This document shows positions 1-6,945 of a stretch of DNA of 9,041 bases, one piece after another. Under the pieces are notes generated by a model, which worked only from the letters and a program-made list of their open reading frames with translations, did no database searches and had not been told where the DNA came from. Both the position numbers and the translations under genes were made by a program. The stretch is from Comamonadaceae bacterium (GTDB lineage Bacteria; Pseudomonadota; Gammaproteobacteria; Burkholderiales; Burkholderiaceae_C). How positions within the stretch are numbered: position 1 is the first letter of the stretch; the number at the start of each line of letters is the position of its first letter. Location: contig CANJNX010000018.1 in NCBI GenBank assembly GCA_947475495.1, positions 1 through 9,041 of the forward strand. The letters run 5' to 3'.

Positions 1-890
1 CCTCTGCGGCGGCACGAAGCACCTGGGTCAGTGTATGGGTCAACGTGGTGCTTTCAAGTATCCAAATCGTGGTCGGCATTTTTGCAAAATCACAGGGTCT
101 GATCGCCGACGGAATCCATTCCCTGTCGGATCTGGTGTCTGATTTTGTCGTTCTTTTTGCAGGACACCATAGCCAAAAAGATGCAGACATCGACCACCCC
201 TATGGCCACCACCGTTTTGAAAACGCGGCGTCTTTGGTCTTGGGTTTGTTGTTGCTCAGCGTAGGCGCAGGTATGGTCTGGTCTGCAGTGAGCAAACTGG
301 AGACACCCGCGTCCATTGCGACGGCGCATGTGTCTGCCTTGTGGGTCGCCTTTGGCGCCCTCGCGGCCAAAGAGCTGCTGTTTCGCTATATGTTGCGCGT
401 GGCCAAGCAAGTCAAATCCAGTATGTTGGTCGCCAATGCGTGGCATGCCCGTTCAGACGCTGCTTCGAGTTTGGTCGTCGGTTTGGGTCTGGTGGGAAAT
501 TTAATGGGCTATCCATTGCTTGATCCCATTGCTGCCTTGATCGTCGGGCTGATGGTGGGAAAAATGGGATGGAGCTTTGCGTGGGATGCGCTGCATGATT
601 TGATGGACCGGGCCATCGATGAAGAAGAGGTTCAGGCGATTCGCCAAACCCTGATGGAGACGCCAGGGGTTGCGGGAGTCCATGATGTTCGCACCCGCAA
701 AATGGGCGATATGGTGGTGGCCGATGCCCACATCGAAGTCGACGCCAGTCTCACCGTTGAGGAGGGGCACAACATCGCTGTCGCAGCACGCCTTGCGGTA
801 ATGCAGCGCCACCGCGTTCTCAACCTCATGACCCATGTGGACCCTGCGCACCAACATGACGCAGACCATGAGCCGGTGAAGCGGACCTGA
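1..890 (+). CDS. Cation diffusion facilitator (CDF) metal exporter, 5'-truncated
   Basis: This is an inner-membrane divalent metal/proton antiporter of the CDF family (FieF/ZitB/MamB type). The reading frame is open from base 3, so the start and the first membrane helix lie before the window; the GTG at 45 falls inside the helix and is not the real start. Helix 2 reads GLIADGIHSLSDLVSD and supplies the first metal-site pair (His codon at 117, Asp four residues later). It is followed by the family hallmark HPYGHHRFE loop. The helix-5 pair is in NAWHARSDAASS. The C-terminal ~85 residues (from TPGVAGVHDVRTRKMGD to LMTHVDP) match the cytoplasmic dimerisation domain. The His-x3-Asp in helix 2, rather than Asp-x3-Asp as in FieF, points to zinc-type selectivity by family knowledge; the substrate is inferred. 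Its stop overlaps the next gene start (TGATG), suggesting a two-gene unit. Confidence 0.93.
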   Translation, partial: SAAARSTWVSVWVNVVLSSIQIVVGIFAKSQGLIADGIHSLSDLVSDFVVLFAGHHSQKDADIDHPYGHHRFENAASLVLGLLLLSVGAGMVWSAVSKLETPASIATAHVSALWVAFGALAAKELLFRYMLRVAKQVKSSMLVANAWHARSDAASSLVVGLGLVGNLMGYPLLDPIAALIVGLMVGKMGWSFAWDALHDLMDRAIDEEEVQAIRQTLMETPGVAGVHDVRTRKMGDMVVADAHIEVDASLTVEEGHNIAVAARLAVMQRHRVLNLMTHVDPAHQHDADHEPVKRT

Positions 891-1471
891 TGCACCGCAC
901 CATTTTTGATACCCCGGGGGTCAATACAGTTCTGCGCTGGTTTTCCATCGGCTTTTTAAAAGCCACCGGATGGAAAATTCAGGGGCAGTTACCGGCCAAT
1001 GGGCGCAAAAGCGTCTTGATTGCAGCGCCGCATACCAGCAACTGGGATTTGCCCTATACCTTGATGGTGGCCTTTGCCTTGCGCTTGAATGTGTATTGGA
1101 TGGGCAAGCAGTCCATTTTTAAACCACCTTTTCACGGCGTGATGCTTTGGTTAGGCGGCATTCCTATTCAGCGCGAAAGCTCTAACAATGTGGTGGAAGC
1201 ATCGATTGCTGCTATTCAAAATGCCGATGGCCCTGTGCAATTGATCGTACCCCCCGAAGGCACCCGCAGCAAAGCGCGGTATTGGAAAACGGGTTTTTAC
1301 TACATTGCCTTAGGCGCCAACGTTCCCATCGTGATGGCCTATATGGACTATGCCCGCAAAGAAAGCGGCTTAGGCCCGGTGTTTGAGCCCACAGGCAATA
1401 TAGAAGCGGACATGGCAAGGATCAAGGCTTTTTATCAGCCTTTCACGGGGAAAAACCCAGATCAGTTTTGA
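890..1471 (+). CDS. Lysophospholipid acyltransferase family protein (PlsC-like)
   Basis: This is a 193-residue acyltransferase of the LPLAT/PlsC superfamily, which transfers acyl chains to lysophospholipids or related glycerol/amine acceptors at the inner membrane. The catalytic HX4D block is His48-Thr-Ser-Asn-Trp-Asp53. Block II is GGIPIQR (89-95) and block III is PPEGTRS (121-127), followed by WKTGFYYIA and a hydrophobic PIVMAYMDY strand. The protein is shorter than classical PlsC (about 240 residues) and lacks an obvious N-terminal membrane anchor, as in the compact glycerol-acyltransferase subgroup; the exact acceptor cannot be read from sequence. The ATG at 890 shares one base with the exporter stop, so translation is probably coupled. 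Its 3' end overlaps the convergent blh gene by 10 bp. It has no evident role in the carotenoid pathway. Confidence 0.88.
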   Translation: MHRTIFDTPGVNTVLRWFSIGFLKATGWKIQGQLPANGRKSVLIAAPHTSNWDLPYTLMVAFALRLNVYWMGKQSIFKPPFHGVMLWLGGIPIQRESSNNVVEASIAAIQNADGPVQLIVPPEGTRSKARYWKTGFYYIALGANVPIVMAYMDYARKESGLGPVFEPTGNIEADMARIKAFYQPFTGKNPDQF

Positions 1472-2334
1472 TGCCACCGGGCCCAGCGCAAGCGCTCGAC
1501 CAAGCACATATGCGGCACGGTTAAAGCAGCCAGGCCGACAAAAACGAATTGAATCACTCTGGCATCCATCGCCGAGGGCGGAAAAAACACCCATGCAGCA
1601 AAGCTGATAACCGCCACCGCAATCAGCGGCCCGGCTGCGACAGACACCATGACGCGGGCGGATGCTGCGGTGTACATTTTGGTGCGCACGATGTGTCTGG
1701 CACTGTGCATACAGCAGAAAAAAATGGCAAAAGCAAGCAGTGGCGAAAGGAGAGTGGTGATGGCGGTTACCGCCACGATCTCTATGGCGGTTTGTGGGTC
1801 TGTCTTTAAGAGACGCAAAGATACAAGCACCAAGCCCGCAAGCCACGGCCACGCCAAGAAATGTAAAGCGAAAGCCATGCTGTGCCCGCGGTCATCGCCC
1901 ATTAACAAGTTAAATAAATGCCCTAGCTCTTCTTGGTGAAGTGCGGCTGGCAGAACGATGCTTGCGCCACCGTACAACACTTGCGCAAGAATCGGAGTCC
2001 CTTGCCGAAGATCGCCGGAAAAATGGACCAGCGATAAAACCAAGAACGCCCCTAAAAAAACCAAGGGCGCGTACCACCACGCTACCACCACAAAGCCAGC
2101 CAACAGAAGATAACAAGCAAGAAACATTGTCCAGCGCAATGGGCTGCTGAGTTGGTAGAGCTTTTTTGCAAAAATTGGATCCAAGGCACCGTGCGGAACA
2201 CCCAATAAAACCACAAGCGCCATGGCAATAAGCAACACACTTTCCAATTCCAAGGGCGGCAAAAGCAATGACAAAAAAAGCGCTGCCAGAGCAACACCAA
2301 CAAAGCACACACTTTGAAGATGCAGCGGTTTCAC
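1462..2334 (-). CDS. blh: Beta-carotene 15,15'-dioxygenase, Brp/Blh family
   Basis: This 290-residue polytopic membrane protein cleaves beta-carotene with O2 at the central double bond to give two molecules of all-trans-retinal, the rhodopsin chromophore. Recognition rests on the family motifs GVPHGALD (His48), HFSGD (His104), CCMHSARH (His210 and His214) and LTVPH (His275). Four of these His residues have nearly the same spacing as the iron ligands proposed for the marine Blh protein (H21/H78/H188/H192 in that numbering, from memory). Hydrophobic helices fill most of the chain. The start is GTG at 2334, which overlaps the crtY stop in a GTGA junction, so it is likely coupled to crtY translation. 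It is the last gene of the rhodopsin/carotenoid operon. No convincing terminator follows, and its final codons overlap the convergent acyltransferase. Confidence 0.95.
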   Translation of the reverse strand: MKPLHLQSVCFVGVALAALFLSLLLPPLELESVLLIAMALVVLLGVPHGALDPIFAKKLYQLSSPLRWTMFLACYLLLAGFVVVAWWYAPLVFLGAFLVLSLVHFSGDLRQGTPILAQVLYGGASIVLPAALHQEELGHLFNLLMGDDRGHSMAFALHFLAWPWLAGLVLVSLRLLKTDPQTAIEIVAVTAITTLLSPLLAFAIFFCCMHSARHIVRTKMYTAASARVMVSVAAGPLIAVAVISFAAWVFFPPSAMDARVIQFVFVGLAALTVPHMCLVERLRWARWHQN

Positions 2335-3488
2335 AGCAAGGCCTTGCCGGCAAAAAGATGTTTCACAAAAGGTGCGGTTGGCATGGCACGAATGATCGCA
2401 AGGTAATCCTCTAAGCGGGCCTTGTCGCTCAAAAATCGAATCACTTGCGCGCTCTGTGCTTTGGAAAAAAGACGCATAAAAAGAGCCGGTCCTTTTTGTG
2501 GATGGTTGCGAAGCACGTTGAGGAAAATCCGATCCATGTGGTTTAACACATAGGTGTCTTTAGACCGCGCTTTCGGGAGGCCGCCAGCGGCCAGAGCCGA
2601 CGCGCAGCGGGTGGCCCAGTCCTGTATCCGTTGGAATGCATAACCTGTAGAAGGCCGGCCTGCACTGGCATGCAGGCCAGAAAAAATATAACTGGGATCC
2701 AAGTGCCGTGCGTCAGCACCGCGCTTGGTGATACCCATCGGTAACAGGCCGTACTCGGAATGCACAATCTGGTAGGGCGTGCCCTTCACTTTTTCAGCAA
2801 TGGATTGCATTAAAGCATCTTCAAGTTCGGGAGCCGTTAAGGGGTCTGCAGAAAAAGTAGTGAACTCCATGAGTGCACGGGTTGTGGAGACCGGCAGGGT
2901 GTAAGTAAAGCCGATATGCTGGGAATGGGTTGGTGCAAAATCCATTAATTCTGCACACGCAGGGTCAAAGCAAGGCGTGCTCGTCACGATTTCATGGCCA
3001 TAAAACGATTGCCATAAGACTGCTTGCAGCTCAGACGACGAAGGCGTGGGTCGTGTGTCTACGACCATCTTCGATGTCAGCGTACCCTGCGAAGTCTCGA
3101 TATGCCAGACCCCTTGCCGAAACAGGGGGGCCTTGGTAACAGACGCCTCTAATTGAATGGAAAGCTTTTGGTTCTGGGCTATGTCAGCCAAAACCGAATC
3201 GTAAAACGTGCTGCTTTTAAGCATGCGGTAGGGGGTTTTGTCGCAATCGATCAACACCCGCTGTTGCCCATTAGTCAATTGCAATGCACTCCACTGGTGG
3301 TCTGCAAGCTGGGCATACGGCGTGGAGTCATCCCCCCAAAAGCACCACGTTCTATCGTTGTGGTAACTGCTGCGCTGCTCTAAAACCAGGGTTCGAGGTG
3401 CGCGGTTTTGGTATACGCCTAACTGCACTGCCAGACTCAAACCTGCACACCCTCCTCCGATGATGGTCAGGTCTGCATCAACTGACAT
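2331..3488 (-). CDS. crtY: Lycopene beta-cyclase, CrtY type
   Basis: This 385-residue FAD-dependent cyclase forms both beta-ionone rings of beta-carotene from lycopene, without net redox change. Visible signatures are the N-terminal Rossmann dinucleotide motif GGGCAGLS (11-18), the conserved DRTWCFW block (45-51), FTYTLPVSTTRALMEFTTF around residues 194-212, YGLLPMGI (246-253) and the C-terminal GLHASAGRPSTGYAFQRI (271-288). Glu208 in LMEFT aligns by eye with the catalytic Glu of the FLEET/IEDT motif; the following residue is Phe where an acidic residue is usual. The ATG at 3488 lies 11 bases inside the end of crtB, and its stop overlaps blh. The cytochrome-like and heterodimeric cyclase families are excluded by the flavoprotein fold. 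Function is assigned from family and operon context. Confidence 0.94.
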   Translation of the reverse strand: MSVDADLTIIGGGCAGLSLAVQLGVYQNRAPRTLVLEQRSSYHNDRTWCFWGDDSTPYAQLADHQWSALQLTNGQQRVLIDCDKTPYRMLKSSTFYDSVLADIAQNQKLSIQLEASVTKAPLFRQGVWHIETSQGTLTSKMVVDTRPTPSSSELQAVLWQSFYGHEIVTSTPCFDPACAELMDFAPTHSQHIGFTYTLPVSTTRALMEFTTFSADPLTAPELEDALMQSIAEKVKGTPYQIVHSEYGLLPMGITKRGADARHLDPSYIFSGLHASAGRPSTGYAFQRIQDWATRCASALAAGGLPKARSKDTYVLNHMDRIFLNVLRNHPQKGPALFMRLFSKAQSAQVIRFLSDKARLEDYLAIIRAMPTAPFVKHLFAGKALL

Positions 3489-4419
3489 GGTCGAGAAAGT
3501 GCCAAGTGGCAGGCCGGGGCGCGTTTAAAAGCGGGGCGTGAAGTGCAGCGTCGTGGCTGTCTGGAAAACGCCAATATTTTTTTTGAAACGCAATCTCACA
3601 CAAAGCAAAAAAGGAAAGCATGCTTTTTTTTCGCCAGCCTACGACTGCGCGACCTTGCCAGAATTGAAGGCCATTGTGCCGTAGCTCCTCGCCAATCGCC
3701 CGGTAAAGACGCGCAGAGAGTAAAACACCTGCGCGCGCTGCGGGCGGAAGATAGACCAGGCCTTGTTCGCCACTTTGGTAATACCGGTCTGCAAGCGCCA
3801 ATAAATCCATCAAGCAATTTTGGATCCGTGCGCGGGTTGCCAAGGAGGGGTTGAGGATCTCGCCAGGAGATAAGTCGCCAACGGCAGTCGCGGGTAAATA
3901 ACGCCTGCCCAGGGCCGCGTCAGCTGCGACATCTCTGCAGATGTTGGTCAGTTGCATGGCCATGCCCAAATCGATGGCGTGGGCAAAGGCCCATTTTTTC
4001 TCTGTCTCTAAGGCCTTGCACATCATCAAGCCGACGGTGCCTGCCACTTGGTAACAGTAGCGCAACAGGGCATCTTCATCGGCCATTCGAACGGTGCCAA
4101 GGTCTGACTCCATTCCCATCACAAGCTCTATCACGATGGCCGGATCAATATTGCACTCGTCTAACAAACGCAGACCGTCTTGGATGATGGGGTCAGAAGA
4201 AACGCCGGTAGCAAACGCGACCTTAATTTGCTTAAGGGTACAAAGCGCTTGCGGTATGCCTTGATGCTCATCCGCGATGTCGTCTATATATCGGCAAAGG
4301 CGGTAAAGGCGTGTGGCACGTTGCGCGTGGTTTTTTCCGAGGAAGTGGCGCGCCCAGTGGAAACTTTTTCCTTTGGCCGCGAGCACGGCGTTGGCATCCA
4401 ATAAAGAGGACTCAGGCAT
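3478..4419 (-). CDS. crtB: 15-cis-phytoene synthase
   Basis: This enzyme condenses two geranylgeranyl diphosphates head to head into phytoene, the first committed carotenoid step. In the 313-residue product, the first Mg-diphosphate binding motif is CRYIDDIADE (Asp46, Asp47, Asp50) and the second is QLTNICRDVAADAALGRRYLP (Asp163, Asp167). GMESDLGTVR (102-111) and the N-terminal KSFHWA are also conserved in squalene/phytoene synthases. I chose the ATG at 4419, which overlaps the crtI stop by 8 bases. A GTG at 4428 would add three residues; neither has a clear Shine-Dalgarno, consistent with reinitiation after crtI. The 3' third contains two runs of eight A (minus strand), at 3577-3584 and 3624-3631, but the frame stays open. 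It overlaps crtY by 11 bases. Confidence 0.95.
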   Translation of the reverse strand: MPESSLLDANAVLAAKGKSFHWARHFLGKNHAQRATRLYRLCRYIDDIADEHQGIPQALCTLKQIKVAFATGVSSDPIIQDGLRLLDECNIDPAIVIELVMGMESDLGTVRMADEDALLRYCYQVAGTVGLMMCKALETEKKWAFAHAIDLGMAMQLTNICRDVAADAALGRRYLPATAVGDLSPGEILNPSLATRARIQNCLMDLLALADRYYQSGEQGLVYLPPAARAGVLLSARLYRAIGEELRHNGLQFWQGRAVVGWRKKSMLSFFALCEIAFQKKYWRFPDSHDAALHAPLLNAPRPATWHFLDHVS

Positions 4420-5887
4420 CTGATGCACGCGCTATGAGCGAGTCGATCACTTTTGCAGAACATAAAACGCCTGGCAGACCGGCACCAGGATGGGTGCCTG
4501 CTCCAACCAAGTAGAGATTTTTAATCCCTTCGGCCTGGTTGTGAAATCGGAACCATGCCGATTGGCGAAACAAAGGCGAAATCGAAAAGCCTGCGCCATG
4601 CTGGCTGAGATAGTCGGTCTTGAAGTCCGTGGGATTCATGGAAAACTCTGCCGTGATGGTGGACTCCAAATCCGGAAGAATCGTCTGGTTGAGGGCCGCA
4701 ACAATACGTTTTTGCAAAAGGGGGCCTTGCACATCCCAATCAACCTTGCCTTGTAAATTAGGAACAGGGCACAGCACATAAAAACTGTCGCATTCGGGAG
4801 GTGCAAAACTTGGATCTGTCGCCGTGGGACGGTGGAGATACAGGGAAAAATCATCGGAAAGCGTCTTATGGTCAAAGATGTCAGCCAGGAGTTCGCGGTA
4901 GCGCTCCCCCATCCATATGGTGTGGTGTGCAACGTCTGGGTAGGTTCGCTTTGTTCCAAAGTAAAACACATACAAGCCCATTGAAAACTGCGCAGCCGCG
5001 AGTTTCACGGTGGAAGCAATTGAGCGGTCTGCAGGCGCCACCATGTCGCCGTAGAGATGGGCCGCATCTGCATTGGAAACGATGACATCGGCATCGAGTG
5101 TTCGGCCGTCCTCAAGAACCACTGCGTGGGCCACACCTTTTGTGATCTTCAGGGACTTGACGGTTTGGCCGAGTTGAATACCAATGCCCTTGCGAACCAT
5201 GAGTGCTTCCAAAGCCTGGGTGATTGCACCGGTTCCCCCCATCGCGAAATGCACGCCGTACGCGCGCTCTAGATAGTGAATCAAACCATAAATACTGGTG
5301 GTATCAAATGGGTTGCCGCCTACAAGAAGGGGTTGTATCGAAAAGGCTTGGCGCAGCTTGGGGTTGACCAAAAACCGCGAAACCATTTGCCATACGGTTT
5401 CATACGAACGCAAACCCAATAACTGCGGAATTTGACGCAGCATCGTGGTGAATTTGTGGAAGGGCTGAGCCGACAACTGCGTAAACCCAACATCAAAGAT
5501 GCGTTGGGAGTGCTTCAATAGTTGTTGGTAGCCCTCACAGTCTTTGGGTTCTATGCGCCTAATTTCAGCCAAGGTTTCTTCCAGCGTTCCGCCGTAGTCA
5601 AACTTTTCCCCATCTGAAAATACAAAGCGGTACCAAGGGGTCAGTGGAACCAGGGTGACGTGATCCGAGAACTTTTCACCAAACAAGGAAAACAGCTCAT
5701 CAAAAAGAAAGGGGGCGGTAATGACGGTAGGGCCTGCGTCATGTCTAAACCCATCACGCTCAAAGACTTGCGCACGTCCGCCGAGTTGAGCGCATCGATC
5801 GATGACCGTAACCTGATAGCCCTTAGCGCGTAATCGAAGGGCCGCTGCTATTCCTCCAAACCCTGCTCCGATAACAATAGCGTGCAT
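4412..5887 (-). CDS. crtI: Phytoene desaturase (lycopene-forming), CrtI
   Basis: This 491-residue FAD enzyme performs the successive desaturations that turn 15-cis-phytoene into all-trans-lycopene. The N-terminal Rossmann motif is VIGAGFGGIAAALRL (Gly7, Gly9, Gly12), ending at the acidic residue Asp30, followed by LGGRAQVFERDGFRHDAGPTVI, the substrate/FAD segment typical of CrtI. The C-terminal bacterial-type phytoene dehydrogenase signature NLYLVGAGTHPGAGLPGV begins near residue 457. Length is normal for the family (about 490-510). The ATG at 5887 shares one base with the crtE stop (TAATG), so translation is probably coupled. The number of desaturation steps cannot be read from sequence alone; the lycopene end product is inferred from the CrtY and Blh neighbours that need it. 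Confidence 0.96.
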   Translation of the reverse strand: MHAIVIGAGFGGIAAALRLRAKGYQVTVIDRCAQLGGRAQVFERDGFRHDAGPTVITAPFLFDELFSLFGEKFSDHVTLVPLTPWYRFVFSDGEKFDYGGTLEETLAEIRRIEPKDCEGYQQLLKHSQRIFDVGFTQLSAQPFHKFTTMLRQIPQLLGLRSYETVWQMVSRFLVNPKLRQAFSIQPLLVGGNPFDTTSIYGLIHYLERAYGVHFAMGGTGAITQALEALMVRKGIGIQLGQTVKSLKITKGVAHAVVLEDGRTLDADVIVSNADAAHLYGDMVAPADRSIASTVKLAAAQFSMGLYVFYFGTKRTYPDVAHHTIWMGERYRELLADIFDHKTLSDDFSLYLHRPTATDPSFAPPECDSFYVLCPVPNLQGKVDWDVQGPLLQKRIVAALNQTILPDLESTITAEFSMNPTDFKTDYLSQHGAGFSISPLFRQSAWFRFHNQAEGIKNLYLVGAGTHPGAGLPGVLCSAKVIDSLIARASDA

Positions 5888-6840
5888 TACATGGTTTCGA
5901 ATTGTGCAATAGTGTCATTCAACGTCGTGCGCATTTTTGTGCAGTAGGAGATCAACAAACGGCCAGATTGATGGGGCAATTGCAATGCATAGTCTTCGCA
6001 CCGTTTGAGGTGATCGATTGCAAGTGCAGAGGCTTGGGCAAACGGGTCTTCATGTCCCGGTTCTTGCTCAAGCAGTAAAACAATGTTGAGTGCGGGTGGC
6101 GGGACCTGCTGCCCAGGAGTGCAAACGCGCTTTGCATCCGACGCATGGTCTTGTAAATCATCAATGATTTGATAACCCACGGCGAAATGGTCGGCGGCCG
6201 ATCTAGCAACCGATAGGTATTGTGTGTGCCCGCAGACAAGCAAAGCAAGCTCGAGCGGCAAGCCCAAGAGGGCGCCTGACTTGGCCTTGGCGATGGCAAT
6301 GTATTGGTCGACGCAGTCGGCTTGTAAATCCAGGGGACTAAGGTCGGCGCACTGCCCGGTAATGGCGCGGCTGGTGCGCTGGTGCACGATGTCTAACACT
6401 GCAGGGAGCTTGTCAGTCTGCGAGAGCGGACACAAGACACCATAAGCGGCGGATAAAAGCAAATCCCCTGAACAGATGGCTAAGTTCTTGCCGTATTTGG
6501 ACCACAGGGTGGGCTGTCCACGGCGAAACAAGTCGCCGTCCTGAAGGTCATCGTGTACGAGCGAGGCATTATGTAAAAGTTCTGCACACGCAGCTAGACA
6601 CACAGCGTCAGAATCTTCAAGGCCTAAAGTGAAAGCGGCAGACAAAGCAAGCTTGGCCCGAACTTGCTGCCCGCCTGAGCGCAAGTGGTAAGCAACCGCT
6701 GAAGCAGCAGTGTGGTCTGCAATGGAAGGTAACTCGGGAGTGCAACCCGTTGCATGCAGCATTTTTGCTTGAACCGCTTCAAGCAAAAAAACGAGTTTGA
6801 CATCAGTCAACTCTGAACGATCTGAACGAGGCGTCGGCAT
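5887..6840 (-). CDS. crtE: Geranylgeranyl diphosphate synthase (polyprenyl synthetase family)
   Basis: This prenyltransferase elongates allylic diphosphates with isopentenyl diphosphate to C20 geranylgeranyl diphosphate, feeding CrtB. With the start at 6840 the protein has 317 residues. The first aspartate-rich motif is LVHDDLQDGDLFRRGQPT (Asp97, Asp98, Asp101), the second is IIDDLQD (Asp227, Asp228, Asp231), and KSGALLGLP (from Lys187) is the conserved mid-protein lysine region. The ATG at 6840 is preceded nine bases upstream by GGAG, and the protein from there has family-like length. The frame stays open upstream to a TTG at 6936, but that 32-residue extension is encoded across a perfect 34-bp palindrome and has no Shine-Dalgarno, so I reject it. 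An ATG at 6891 is a weaker alternative. The C20 product is inferred from the operon. Confidence 0.93.
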   Translation of the reverse strand: MPTPRSDRSELTDVKLVFLLEAVQAKMLHATGCTPELPSIADHTAASAVAYHLRSGGQQVRAKLALSAAFTLGLEDSDAVCLAACAELLHNASLVHDDLQDGDLFRRGQPTLWSKYGKNLAICSGDLLLSAAYGVLCPLSQTDKLPAVLDIVHQRTSRAITGQCADLSPLDLQADCVDQYIAIAKAKSGALLGLPLELALLVCGHTQYLSVARSAADHFAVGYQIIDDLQDHASDAKRVCTPGQQVPPPALNIVLLLEQEPGHEDPFAQASALAIDHLKRCEDYALQLPHQSGRLLISYCTKMRTTLNDTIAQFETM

Positions 6841-6849
6841 AACAATCGG

Positions 6850-6853
6850 CTCC
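6850..6853 (-). promoter_or_regulatory. Shine-Dalgarno of crtE deciding the start
   Basis: GGAG on the minus strand (within GACGGAG) lies nine bases before the ATG at 6840. It is the only good ribosome-binding match among the three in-frame starts (6936 TTG, 6891 ATG, 6840 ATG) and so sets the crtE start. Confidence 0.6.
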
Positions 6854-6895
6854 GTCTGAAAGAGCCAAGTACCCATTCGACTTGACCCCATAAAA

Positions 6896-6929
6896 GAACC
6901 TACTTCACTTGTACAAGTGAAGTAGGTTC
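6896..6929. repeat. 34-bp perfect palindrome between rhodopsin and crtE; possible attenuator/terminator or operator
   Basis: The half-site GAACCTACTTCACTTGT is followed without interruption by its exact reverse complement, giving a 17+17 palindrome centred on TGTACA between 6912 and 6913. In minus-strand RNA it can fold into a 15-bp stem with a GUAC loop, starting 16 nt after the rhodopsin stop and followed directly by UUUUAU. That layout resembles a weak intrinsic terminator or a 3' stabilising stem. The stem is only about 40 percent GC and the U-run is four bases, so efficient termination is not assured. The distal GGTTC also forms a second, overlapping 10-bp palindrome GGTTCGAACC (6925-6934). 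Such perfect symmetry would equally suit a dimeric DNA-binding regulator. The palindrome is certain; its role is inferred. Confidence 0.6.
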
Positions 6930-6945
6930 GAACCAAACGCGCTAA

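Noticed and set aside
45..47. GTG at 45 as the start of the metal exporter.
   Set aside because: The frame is open to the window edge and the residues before it continue the first membrane helix, so the gene is truncated by the window.
1549..1939. Plus-strand open frames opposite blh, and similar long antisense frames opposite crtY, crtI and rhodopsin.
   Set aside because: Their translations are low-complexity or basic with no family motifs, while the opposite strand carries well-conserved enzymes; they are shadow frames.
2657..2678. Inverted repeat GGCCTGCA-6-TGCAGGCC inside crtY.
   Set aside because: It lies in conserved coding sequence (GLHASAGRP), has no T-run downstream on the transcribed strand, and the GC-rich codons for Ala/Gly/Pro explain it.
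6841..6936. N-terminal extension of CrtE starting at the TTG at 6936.
   Set aside because: It has no ribosome site, is encoded by the palindrome, and makes the protein longer than usual CrtE; the ATG at 6840 is better supported.
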